Positions 56,483-64,000 of a stretch of DNA of 64,000 nt are shown here, in pieces (the first letter of the stretch is position 1; every line of letters starts with the position of its first letter). This DNA is from Planctomycetota bacterium. Its GTDB lineage: Bacteria; Planctomycetota; Planctomycetia; Pirellulales; Pirellulaceae. Location: contig JABAAE010000011.1 of assembly GCA_014238905.1 (NCBI GenBank), positions 104,865-168,864 of the forward strand, written 5' to 3'. The notes under the pieces are model-generated. The model saw only the letters and a program-made list of their open reading frames with translations. It did no database searches and was not told the origin of the DNA. Both the position numbers and the translations under genes were made by a program.

Positions 56483-57099
56483 ACGTCGTAGGCGGTGATG
56501 GTTGGGCTTGGATCTCATTTTCCCGGGGCGAGGGGGCATTTTGTGCCGTCGGTTTTGCCCTGTTAGCCAAGCAGATCATTCTCAGCGAACAGCAGATTGT
56601 TCTCGGTGATTTGGCCAGCCCGTTTGGCTGGTCACAAGACAAAAGAGTTTCATTCACGGTCTACGCGGAATTTTCCGTGCGGTTAGGGTGACGGATCTGG
56701 TTCTGGAAACTTTCTCAATACTTCGTCGCTTTCTCAATACACTGACGGCGCTACCGTTTCACGTCGGTTTGGATGAGTTGCTAGTCGTGAAGTGAGCTTA
56801 CGTGAAGAGACGATGTTTGCAGCGGGGATGAGTGTATCACGGGGTGTGCCAACGTTGGGAGGCTGCGCCGAAAACGGATAAACACCGGTTCTCATTGACC
56901 AGGGATTTGAATGAGGACCAGGGATTTGAATCAGACATTGTGCTGCTGATGCCCGGTCATCCTATCCAGATTGTAATACCTGATTCGGAAAGGGCTCCTT
57001 CGGTCTGACACCTCCCTGTTGATCTCGCCGCTGGCTTGCCGGGCCACCGAGGGGTTTCACCGAAAATGTCACCTAACGTTTCAGAGAACGACCGACCTT
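56483..57099. other. long gene-free spacer with further short duplications
   Basis: No believable gene on either strand. A 6-bp hairpin (CCAGCC, loop CGTTT, GGCTGG) is at 56615-56631 without a T-run. CTTTCTCAATAC occurs twice, 19 bp apart, at about 56710-56740. A 19-bp unit (GACCAGGGATTTGAATGAG / GACCAGGGATTTGAATCAG) is duplicated at 56897-56934. Confidence 0.7.
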
Positions 57100-58092
57100 T
57101 TAAAAGAGTTGGTTGTCGGTTTGATTGATGTCTTCGTTGAAGATACGACTGATGGACTGGTAATTGTGGATTCGGCGTATCGCTTCCCCGAGCAGGCGGG
57201 AAATGGTCAAAACCTTGATTTTCGGGATTCGTTTTTCCTCCGGCAGAGGAATACTGTCGGTGACCACGACACTGTCAATTGGCGCTTTGGAAAGTTTGGC
57301 AATAGCATCACCAGAAAAAAGACCGTGAGTGGCCGCGACGTGGATTTCTCTGGCTCCAAACGACTTGACACTCCTGGCGGCATTGCAAATTGATCCGGCG
57401 GTGCTGATCATATCATCGAACATGATCGCAACCCGGCCCTCAATGGGGCCTCCGATGAGGTTTTCCGCTGTGACCTCGGTTGCGCTGTTTCGACGCTTGT
57501 CGATAATGGCCAACGCTCCTCCCAAACGATCTTTGTGACCGACGGATCGTTTGATACTCCCTTCGTCAGGGCTGACGATGACAATATCGTCTGATTCATA
57601 GCCAAGTTTGATGAAGTGCTTATTCAAAACGTGTGAGGCGTAGAGGTGGTCCACCGGAACGTCAAAGAATCCCTGGATTTGAGGTGCGTGCAAATCCATG
57701 GTCAAAACCCGGTCCGCTCCAGCTTGCGTGATGAGGTTGGCGACCAGTTTTGCTGTAATCGGCACCCGTCCTTCATCCTTACGATCTTGCCTGGCATAGC
57801 CAAAATAGGGGCAGACGACGGTGATCCGTTCGGCACTGGCCCGCCGACAAGTGTCCATCATGATCAGCAATTCCATGATATTATCATTCACCGGCGGACA
57901 AGTCGGCTGAATGAGAAAAACGTCCTTACCTCGGACGTCCTCGATTTTACAATGAAATTCTCCATCGGGAAAAGTGTTTAGGCTGCAGCCGCCCAACTCC
58001 ACGTTGAGACCACAATCTTCCCTTAGGAATGTACAGATGTTTTCGGCCAGCATAGGATTTGCCCGACCGCTAAAAACAGTTATATCACGCAT
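57100..58092 (-). CDS. prs: ribose-phosphate pyrophosphokinase
   Basis: A 330-residue PRPP synthetase, which makes phosphoribosyl pyrophosphate for nucleotides, His and Trp. Seen: Phe-Ser-Gly-Arg-Ala-Asn-Pro at the start, Tyr-Phe-Gly-Tyr-Ala-Arg-Gln-Asp-Arg-Lys near 95-104, Arg-Val-Pro-Ile-Thr-Ala-Lys, Met-Asp-Leu-His-Ala-Pro-Gln-Ile-Gln-Gly-Phe-Phe, and the PRPP loop Asp-Asp-Met-Ile-Ser-Thr-Ala-Gly-Ser (usually Asp-Asp-Met-Ile-Asp-Thr-Gly-Gly-Thr). Size is standard. It starts 12 bp after glmU, an arrangement seen in many bacteria. Confidence 0.96.
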   Translation of the reverse strand: MRDITVFSGRANPMLAENICTFLREDCGLNVELGGCSLNTFPDGEFHCKIEDVRGKDVFLIQPTCPPVNDNIMELLIMMDTCRRASAERITVVCPYFGYARQDRKDEGRVPITAKLVANLITQAGADRVLTMDLHAPQIQGFFDVPVDHLYASHVLNKHFIKLGYESDDIVIVSPDEGSIKRSVGHKDRLGGALAIIDKRRNSATEVTAENLIGGPIEGRVAIMFDDMISTAGSICNAARSVKSFGAREIHVAATHGLFSGDAIAKLSKAPIDSVVVTDSIPLPEEKRIPKIKVLTISRLLGEAIRRIHNYQSISRIFNEDINQTDNQLF

Positions 58093-58104
58093 GCTGAACC
58101 AAGG

Positions 58105-58857
58105 TTAGGCATTTTCGTTGATCATCCGTTGCATCTCTGCGTCGACGATTGCTAGTTCGTCAACAGTATTGATACTAAGCGATTCACACGGTTTCAACAC
58201 GGGTAGAGCCTGAACTTTTTTACCTTGTTTTTTTAAATGGGCCGGAGAATCGGTGAGATAGTATTCACCCTGAGAATTTGAGTTCTTTAACTCCGAGAGG
58301 ACTCCTAGCATCGACTGGTTGTCAAAAAGATAGGTACTCATGTTGACTTCCTTGATGGCTCGCTGGCTTTCCGAGGCGTCTTTTTCTTCGACAATACCAA
58401 GGAATTCACCGTTTTCATCACGAACGATGCGGCCCAATCCGTCAGGATTGGCTTTTTCAAGCGTCCCCAGCAAACAAGCCGGTTTTTCGGCCTGAAAGTG
58501 TTCGTACAGCTCATTTAGGCTACTTTGCTGAATCATGGGTGAATCACCGGCGACAACCAGTAACGGCCCGTGGTGGTCAGCAATCACTTCGCGGCAGACC
58601 ATTACCGCATGGCCGGTTCCCAGTTGTTCAGTTTGCAGGGCAAACCGAATGTTTTTCCGATCTGCCAGAGCTTCTTTGACCTTTTCAGCCCGATAACCGA
58701 CGACCACCACTTTTTCCTCGAAGCCAGCTTCGTCCAAGGCATCCAATACGAAGTGAATCATAGGCCGTCCCATGACCTCGCAGAGGACCTTGGGAAGATC
58801 ACTCTGCATTCTGGTGCCTTTTCCGGCGGCGAGCACGATAGCAATCGGTTTTTGCAT
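58105..58857 (-). CDS. GlmU-type UDP-GlcNAc pyrophosphorylase domain only
   Basis: A 250-residue nucleotidyltransferase matching the N-terminal half of GlmU. The Leu-Ala-Ala-Gly-Lys-Gly-Thr-Arg-Met loop is at 9-17 with Pro-Lys-Val-Leu after it; Gln-Leu-Gly-Thr-Gly-His-Ala and Gly-Asp-Ser-Pro-Met complete the sugar-nucleotide site. ATG 58857 is chosen because the frame upstream is not conserved-looking and the loop sits right after it. The whole left-handed beta-helix acetyltransferase half of GlmU is missing, with a clean stop at 58105. The acetyl step must be done elsewhere, or the donor sugar differs. Confidence 0.88.
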   Translation of the reverse strand: MQKPIAIVLAAGKGTRMQSDLPKVLCEVMGRPMIHFVLDALDEAGFEEKVVVVGYRAEKVKEALADRKNIRFALQTEQLGTGHAVMVCREVIADHHGPLLVVAGDSPMIQQSSLNELYEHFQAEKPACLLGTLEKANPDGLGRIVRDENGEFLGIVEEKDASESQRAIKEVNMSTYLFDNQSMLGVLSELKNSNSQGEYYLTDSPAHLKKQGKKVQALPVLKPCESLSINTVDELAIVDAEMQRMINENA

Positions 58858-59212
58858 TGTTTTTCGTTGGTAGGGGTAGAACAACGGGATGAGGTGGTCA
58901 GCGGTTCTGGTTGATTTTAACGCCAATTCAAAATAGGACCGGAGGCGTCCATCATGAACCTGCCATCTTCGGTGAAAAAGGAATTGGTGAGACTCTTGGC
59001 CACCCGGATTTACCATGATCTTCACCGGCAGGTATTTAGTCTAATGGAGACTTTCCTGTCAGCAATGATCTTAGGCGGGCAAACGACCGTTTCATCAAAA
59101 AAGATGGCATCGGGTGTTGGAATGCCCATCGTTTTGTTGGAGGGTGAGAAACGTTGGTATTGGCGGCCTTGCTACCAAGATTTTTAAGAGATCGACGGAG
59201 TTGACAAGAAAC
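58858..59212. other. gene-free spacer upstream of the glmU-prs pair
   Basis: No convincing gene, repeat or RNA structure. It should contain the promoter of the pair on the minus strand. Confidence 0.4.
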
Positions 59213-59236
59213 AAAAAAAGCCCGTATACCCGGGCT
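59213..59236 (-). terminator. intrinsic terminator of the outer-membrane protein gene
   Basis: Read on the minus strand, AGCCCG and CGGGCT form a 6-bp GC-rich stem with a 6-nt loop, followed by a run of Ts. It begins 34 bp after the stop of the BBP7-like gene. This is the clearest rho-independent terminator in the window. Confidence 0.85.
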
Positions 59237-59269
59237 ATTCTTGCGAAATCAATGTTTTTCTTTAGCGTG

Positions 59270-60355
59270 CTACCTTCGCCATTCCATTCCGACTGTGAAA
59301 CCGGCGACAATCGACGCTTGCGAGGTGATCGCTTGTGGGCTGTAGAGAGGTCCCGAAGCGAAAGAGTTCGGATTTCCGTCTGCCTGCACCGTGTTGGCTC
59401 GGGCGACACCGGTCCACATGTAGCTCAGGAAAGTCCCTGCGCGAATGGAGACGTCACGGGAAATCCCATAGGTGACATCACATGTGGATTCAAAGCTCGG
59501 GGTGAATGTTCGACGGCCTGCATTGGAGATAAACTGATTGAGCAGTGCTCCTTCAAAGAATTGAGCATCGCTCCGATTCCAGCTTTGCGTGTTGAAACCG
59601 CCGTTAATTCCGGTATCCGATCTCCATGACCAGCGTCCGAGGCTTTGGTGAAGACGGAAGCCAACTCCACCGCCGATGATACTGTTGCGAGCTGACTGGG
59701 TGAATCGATTGATACCCTCACCGAGGATCGTCGGGTCGTCGAGGTCGATCATGAATTCATCATCATCCTCGATGGACTTGTCTTGGAAATAATCGTAACG
59801 AACACCGAAGTAAGGTTCGATGAAGCCACCCTTGGTCAAAGGTTGTCGAAAAGACCGGTTGAGCTCGAATTTATGGATGGAGGTCGTAATCCACATTGGA
59901 TTGCCAATGCCGGCCGGTCCATTGAAAAAGGATCCCGAAGTTCGGAGGTATTTGATGTCCCAGCCAGATCCGCTTGGTGACATATTCCCCATCGTAAACA
60001 GGTTTCCCGAAATCCAGTCATTGCCGCGCGGGAAAAAATTCCGGGTGGCAATATCGCCAAATGGCCGCGGTCGACGGACATTCAAAAATGTCCGATCAAA
60101 TGTAGCGTAAAAACCACCGCTGTAATCCGCGTCTCCGTCGTAATCACTGATGTCCAGAGGAGCGAACGGTTGCATGTCGTATTCCAGGTTACCGGGATCG
60201 AAGACCGCTGCATCTGGGTTACTGGTGTGAGGACTGCCGCCTAAGCCTTGATTTGCCACTTGACCGGGGCTTCCCAAAATCTGGCCAGGAAGCTCGCAGT
60301 TCAGTCCAATCACTGCGAAAATTGCAATAGTGGCAATAAATCTTTTAATTTGCAT
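59270..60355 (-). CDS. BBP7-like outer-membrane beta-barrel protein
   Basis: A 361-residue exported protein with a signal peptide (about 1-24, Ile-Ala-Thr-Ile-Ala-Ile-Phe-Ala-Val-Ile). The mature chain alternates polar and hydrophobic residues in short strands with many Gly, Asn, Arg and aromatic residues, and ends in Met-Glu-Trp-Arg-Arg. This resembles the BBP7 family of predicted planctomycete outer-membrane barrels. Function unknown: porin or structural. It is transcribed divergently from the TraB-like gene and ends at a strong terminator. Confidence 0.78.
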   Translation of the reverse strand: MQIKRFIATIAIFAVIGLNCELPGQILGSPGQVANQGLGGSPHTSNPDAAVFDPGNLEYDMQPFAPLDISDYDGDADYSGGFYATFDRTFLNVRRPRPFGDIATRNFFPRGNDWISGNLFTMGNMSPSGSGWDIKYLRTSGSFFNGPAGIGNPMWITTSIHKFELNRSFRQPLTKGGFIEPYFGVRYDYFQDKSIEDDDEFMIDLDDPTILGEGINRFTQSARNSIIGGGVGFRLHQSLGRWSWRSDTGINGGFNTQSWNRSDAQFFEGALLNQFISNAGRRTFTPSFESTCDVTYGISRDVSIRAGTFLSYMWTGVARANTVQADGNPNSFASGPLYSPQAITSQASIVAGFTVGMEWRR

Positions 60356-60560
60356 CTGTTCTTTCCAATGCGGACAACCGAGGATTGTCTTAACTGTTCG
60401 AAAAATTCAGTTTTTTCTCACTGTGATGGAAGTATCGGATAGAAGTGACACACCAGTTGAGCAAGAATGTTAAACCTTGCCGAAAAAAACGATCATTCTT
60501 ACCTAGCAGTGCATTCACAGGCGTTCCCACCATGGATATAGAGGGGCCAGAAACGGATTC

Positions 60561-60589
60561 TTGTAACCTGAGAGCCTCTTTTCTATAAT
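60561..60589 (+). promoter_or_regulatory. sigma70-like promoter of the TraB/GumN-like gene
   Basis: TTGTAA (60561-60566) and a perfect TATAAT (60584-60589) are spaced by 17 bp. The start would be near 60596, about 30 nt ahead of ATG 60627. This is the best sigma70 match I saw in the window. Confidence 0.7.
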
Positions 60590-60626
60590 CTTTACAACCC
60601 TTTGTTTCAAATTTTCGAGTTTCATC

Positions 60627-61520
60627 ATGCCAAAAGCCCTTTTTTGTCTGCCGTTGATCGCTTCGTTGCTCATGGCGTTGAGTACGAATGCTGACGATAC
60701 ACCCCGAAGTAAAAAAAACGGTCAGGCCAGCAAAAGCGAGAACGATCGATTTGTTCGGTTGCTAAAGGACAAGGCTGGAAAAGCTGTCGCTCTTCAAACC
60801 TCAACGACTCGATATACGAGGAAAGAAGGTGCTAGCGAACTGGTCGTCGACTTGATTGGTGTGGTACACATTGGAGAGCAGAAATACTACGACCAGTTGA
60901 ATAAGCAATTTGTGCAGTATGACGCGTTGTTGTATGAACTCGTTGCTCCCGAGGGGACGCGGATTGTCAAAGGACAAAAACGAGGCGGTTTCAATCCGAT
61001 CAGTGGATTGCAAAATGGGATGAAGTCGATGTTGGGGTTGGAATTTCAACTCGATCATATCGAATACTCGCGGAAAAATTTCGTTCACGCTGACATGTCG
61101 CCGACCGAAATGGCCAAGAGTATGAGTGAGAACGAAGAAAGTGTCGCCAAGATGTTTTTCAAGGCAATCGGGTCCAGCATGGCCATGCAGGGACAGTCCA
61201 GCGGTCTTTCCGACGTCAAGTTGATGAGCGCCGTGCTTTCGGGTGATAAGGCACGACTACGCCGCGTGATGGCCAGTCAGATGCAGAATATGGACCAGGC
61301 TTTGGTAATGTTCAACGGCAAGGAGGGATCCACCATCATCACCCATCGCAACGCCAAGTGTTTTGAGATCCTTGACCGGGAAATCAAACTGGGGAAAAAG
61401 AAGATTGGGGTTTTCTATGGTGCGGGGCATTTGGCCGACATGGAAAAACGTTTGTTGGGTAAGAAATATAAAATGACGGCCGGTAAACAGACTTGGTATA
61501 CAGCGTGGAACCTCAAATAA
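60627..61520 (+). CDS. secreted TraB/GumN-like protein
   Basis: A 297-residue exported protein with a signal peptide (about 1-22, ending Asn-Ala-Asp-Asp). The mature region carries Gly-Val-Val-His-Ile-Gly-Glu-Gln-Lys-Tyr-Tyr near 77-87 and a distal Tyr-Gly-Ala-Gly-His-Leu-Ala-Asp-Met-Glu near 269-278, matching the paired His motifs of the TraB/GumN/TIKI metalloprotease-like superfamily. A Tyr-Glu-Leu-Val-Ala segment gives the conserved Glu. Substrate unknown. It has its own promoter 38 bp upstream. Confidence 0.7.
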   Translation: MPKALFCLPLIASLLMALSTNADDTPRSKKNGQASKSENDRFVRLLKDKAGKAVALQTSTTRYTRKEGASELVVDLIGVVHIGEQKYYDQLNKQFVQYDALLYELVAPEGTRIVKGQKRGGFNPISGLQNGMKSMLGLEFQLDHIEYSRKNFVHADMSPTEMAKSMSENEESVAKMFFKAIGSSMAMQGQSSGLSDVKLMSAVLSGDKARLRRVMASQMQNMDQALVMFNGKEGSTIITHRNAKCFEILDREIKLGKKKIGVFYGAGHLADMEKRLLGKKYKMTAGKQTWYTAWNLK

Positions 61521-61882
61521 CGGGGAATTAACGACTGTCCAATCTGAATCGCCATCACTGACGTTGCCGGCGGCCTCGGCTAAATCGTGGATGAATTTGG
61601 ATTCGTTTTTTCGAATCTCAAATGGCAGCGATGTTTTAGGGGAAACCTATTTTCCTAAGAGGATTCAACGAATGGGGCGAGCGTCGGGTCGCCAATGAAT
61701 GGGGGGGATCTTTTCGGTTGTTATCAAGCCGAAAGTGCAAAAGATTCCGCACAGAATGCTGATTGCTTTCTCATACCGCTTGGTAGGCTTCCGGTAAAAC
61801 GCCGTTGACCACCCTCGACTTGGGGTGCCTGATCCAATATTTTGCAGGAACGCAAACCTTAATATTGGAAGGAAAAATTTCG
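61521..61882. other. gene-free spacer upstream of fumC
   Basis: No believable coding frame. A small hairpin (GATTCG, six Ts, CGAATC; 61600-61617) is present but lacks a following T-run. AAGGA sits just before the fumC ATG. Confidence 0.4.
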
Positions 61883-63307
61883 ATGAGCGAATTCCGGACT
61901 GAAAATGACTCAATGGGAGCCGTTCAGGTCCCCGCCAATGCGTATTACGGTGCACAAACCCAACGTGCCGTAGAGAATTTCCCGATTTCCGGATGGTGCA
62001 TGCCCAATGCGATGATCCACGCCATGGGCGTGGTCAAATATGCCTGTGGAATTGCCAACCGGGATTTGAAGAAGCTAACGGAATCCGGAAAAAACAGGAT
62101 TACTGAAAAGCAGGTGGAATCCATGTTGGCCGCCTGTTTGGATGTTGCGGACGGAAAATTGGATGCTGAATTCCCAATCGACGTCTTTCAGACAGGATCC
62201 GGAACCTCCAGCAACATGAACGTCAATGAGGTGATTTCTAATCGCGCGATTGAAATTGACGACGGGGATCGATTTGATGAGGAAAAATCAATTCACCCCA
62301 ACGACCATGTTAATATGGGGCAAAGCACCAACGACACGTTTCCAACGGCCATCCACGTCGCGGTGGGTTCGCAGATCAAAAACGGCTTACTGCCTGCCCT
62401 GGCACGGCTTGAAAGTGCTTTGCAGACCAAAGCAGAGCAATGGGATGAAATTATCAAGATTGGTCGCACCCACTTGATGGACGCCACACCACTTCGTCTG
62501 GGGCAGGAATTTGGAGGGTTTTCCAGGCAATTGAAATTGTCAGTCGACCGTGCTGAATCGGCTTTAGGTGCGGTGCTCGAATTGCCAGTAGGTGGCACGG
62601 CGGTAGGATCGGGCATCAACACACATCCGGAGTTTGGTGATCGTGTATCAAAGGTGATTGCGGAAAAAACCGGTGTGCCTTTTGTCGAAGCGGTCAATCA
62701 TTTTGAGGCCAATGCACAGCGGGATGGCCTTGTGGAATGTCATGGCAATCTAAAGACGATTGCCACGACGCTCTTTAATGTGGCCAACAATATTCGGTGG
62801 TTGGGGAGCGGGCCACGATGTGGATTCTCCGAAGTCTCTCTTCCAAGTCGACAACCGGGAAGCTCGATTATGCCGGGCAAAGTGAATCCGGTCATGAGTG
62901 AAAGCATGATGCAAGCGATGGCCAGAGTGATCGGCAACGATCAGACACTTACCGTTTGTGGGGCAGCGGGTGGACAATTTCAATTAAATATCATGATGCC
63001 GGTCATGGGGCATACGACGATCGAGAGTATTCATCTTTTGACCCACTCTGCCAATGCGTTTGTCGAATTCTGCGTTGAGGAAATGGAAGCCAATGTCGAT
63101 CAGTGCAAGGGTTTTGTTGAAGAGAGTCTGTCGATGGTGACCAGTTTGAATCCACTGATCGGGTATATGCAAGCATCCAAGCTAGCGAAAGAGGCGTTTG
63201 CTTCGGGCAAGACCATCCGAGAGCTTTGCCTGGAGCAGGAGATTCTCCCAGAGGCCACCCTACGCGAGGCTCTCGACCCGTTTAGTATGACCGAACCTCA
63301 AGAGTAG
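61883..63307 (+). CDS. fumC: fumarate hydratase class II
   Basis: A 474-residue enzyme that hydrates fumarate to malate in the TCA cycle. The superfamily signature Gly-Ser-Ser-Ile-Met-Pro-Gly-Lys-Val-Asn-Pro is at 326-336; Thr-Gly-Ser-Gly-Thr-Ser-Ser-Asn-Met-Asn-Val-Asn-Glu near 108-120 and Gly-Arg-Thr-His-Leu-Met-Asp-Ala-Thr-Pro near 194-203 complete the active site. ATG 61883 is chosen because GGAAGGA lies upstream; the longer frame is not supported. Class II enzymes are iron-free and oxygen-stable. Confidence 0.96.
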   Translation: MSEFRTENDSMGAVQVPANAYYGAQTQRAVENFPISGWCMPNAMIHAMGVVKYACGIANRDLKKLTESGKNRITEKQVESMLAACLDVADGKLDAEFPIDVFQTGSGTSSNMNVNEVISNRAIEIDDGDRFDEEKSIHPNDHVNMGQSTNDTFPTAIHVAVGSQIKNGLLPALARLESALQTKAEQWDEIIKIGRTHLMDATPLRLGQEFGGFSRQLKLSVDRAESALGAVLELPVGGTAVGSGINTHPEFGDRVSKVIAEKTGVPFVEAVNHFEANAQRDGLVECHGNLKTIATTLFNVANNIRWLGSGPRCGFSEVSLPSRQPGSSIMPGKVNPVMSESMMQAMARVIGNDQTLTVCGAAGGQFQLNIMMPVMGHTTIESIHLLTHSANAFVEFCVEEMEANVDQCKGFVEESLSMVTSLNPLIGYMQASKLAKEAFASGKTIRELCLEQEILPEATLREALDPFSMTEPQE

Positions 63308-63626
63308 GGTTGCTCGGCGGTGACGCCTGGAAATGGCTGGTGGGTTTGTCTGGCGATGGGCGGGCTGTGGACCAAATGCAACCGCAACAGGTGGCTAAAC
63401 TGTTCTGGTTGCCAAAATGATCCTGCCATTCGTCTTTACAAAAATGTGGTGATTTTCTATCAAGATTGCCAACAGTCGGCATGAAATGGCAAGGATTCGG
63501 CATGCCGTAAAGGGGATGCCAATAGTCGCCCCAGGGATGCAGGTGGTCTCCGACTGTGGAATTTGCTCAGGCGATGGAAGCTGAAACTGTTTAGCGCAGC
63601 AACTAGAAGGAAAGGTCAGGACGACT
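63308..63626. other. gene-free spacer at right end
   Basis: Two Gly/His-rich frames on the minus strand are not convincing. No repeat or structured RNA seen. Confidence 0.4.
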
Positions 63627-64000
63627 ATGATCGACGAATCCCGTTGGCAGGGTGTGAAACCAAATTCGAGGCCAATTCCCGTAAATTGGAATCGGCGCAA
63701 ACGACCAATGATGATGCTGGTCGGCATGATCATGGCTGGCTGTTTCACCTTTGTTTTTTGTGCGACGGGCATCGCCGATGAGAAAGCGAATACGGGTCGG
63801 GCTGCTGAAAAGGAGGCTGGAAGTTGCGTCCAGGTAGCCTATGAAAGCTCAAAATCATCCACCACGATGGCGGATTATTCCCGCACGATTACGTTATGCG
63901 ATCAGGCATTGAAGGCTGATCTTTCTGAGTCACAGGTCGTTTACATCAAGCAGCTCAAGTCCTGGGCCCTTGTCGGTCGCAGCCAGTTGTATCCTGTGGC
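63627..64000 (+). CDS. membrane-anchored protein, 3'-truncated by window edge
   Basis: About 124 codons run open to the last base from ATG 63627, with no stop. Residues 1-29 are basic, then a hydrophobic segment (about 30-50, Met-Met-Met-Leu-Val-Gly-Met-Ile-Met-Ala) forms a signal anchor or signal peptide. The visible exported part has two helices (Tyr-Ser-Arg-Thr-Ile-Thr-Leu-Cys-Asp-Gln-Ala-Leu and Leu-Lys-Ser-Trp-Ala-Leu-Val-Gly-Arg) that look like the start of a TPR-type repeat. The family cannot be settled without the rest. Confidence 0.6.
   Translation, partial: MIDESRWQGVKPNSRPIPVNWNRRKRPMMMLVGMIMAGCFTFVFCATGIADEKANTGRAAEKEAGSCVQVAYESSKSSTTMADYSRTITLCDQALKADLSESQVVYIKQLKSWALVGRSQLYPV

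Noticed and set aside
56615-56631. CCAGCC/GGCTGG hairpin as a terminator
   Set aside because: Short stem, no following T-run, and far from either neighbouring stop.

Overview
The window looks like a chromosomal segment of a free-living member of the Planctomycetota, probably in or near the Pirellulales. The evidence is the gene families present: an isolated Tat-exported DUF1501 protein, a BBP7-like outer-membrane barrel, secreted ThuA-like and CehA/McbA-like proteins, an Asp-box propeller protein, several TPR proteins, many lipoproteins and signal-peptide proteins of no recognised family, frequent TTG/GTG starts, and loose gene packing with long spacers. No phage, transposase, CRISPR array or known defence system was seen. 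This is a phylum-level inference from gene content; no rRNA is present to confirm it.

Layout. 1-2650: a TPR protein cut by the left edge, then a DUF4430 lipoprotein and a DUF6580 membrane protein that may form a vitamin-uptake pair. 2966-5032: thrS, ending in a minisatellite and a 10-bp hairpin. 5249-8397 (minus): a secreted ThuA-like protein and a HemD-HemE fusion for haem synthesis. 8564-13712 (plus): a hypothetical protein, a zinc alcohol dehydrogenase, a flavin reductase-like protein and an acyl-CoA synthetase of the plant AAE17/18 type. 13763-17033: CutC, a DUF4105 lipoprotein, a secreted hypothetical protein and tRNA-Gln(TTG). 17394-25388 (minus): a LURP-one-like protein, a 1153-residue protein proposed to be PPi-type PEP carboxykinase, a PhyH dioxygenase and a CehA/McbA-like protein. 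25537-32736: a TPR lipoprotein with no ordinary start codon, a 93-residue protein, DUF1501, an M24 peptidase, a PYROXD2-like oxidoreductase and a two-TM protein.

32832-39980 (all minus) reads as a cell-surface glycan locus: low-molecular-weight tyrosine phosphatase, GT-B-like protein with coiled coil, sulfotransferase, GT4, GT2, then an SDR/DUF2867 protein. 40756-46685 (plus): radical SAM protein, YkgJ-type cysteine cluster protein, hisS and a POT peptide transporter carrying a large insertion. 46843-53113 (minus): a NatAB-like ABC exporter, the Asp-box protein and xseA, with a frameshifted gene remnant behind xseA. 53858-64000: an EamA/RarD-like transporter, citrate synthase, prs and a GlmU pyrophosphorylase without its acetyltransferase half, the outer-membrane barrel with a clear terminator, a TraB/GumN-like secreted protein with a good sigma70-like promoter, fumarase C, and a gene cut by the right edge.

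Two themes cross the window. First, central carbon metabolism is well represented (citrate synthase, fumarase, putative PPi-PEPCK), along with envelope and glycan biogenesis. Second, at least six short tandem arrays (units of 14-17 bp, 3-6 copies) and several two-copy duplications of similar unit size lie in spacers or across gene ends. They share no sequence, which suggests a genome-wide tendency to duplicate segments of about 15 bp. I did not find an obvious new multi-gene system. The best leads are the PPi-PEPCK candidate, the HemDE fusion, the DUF4430/DUF6580 pair, the sulfated-glycan locus and the minisatellite pattern.
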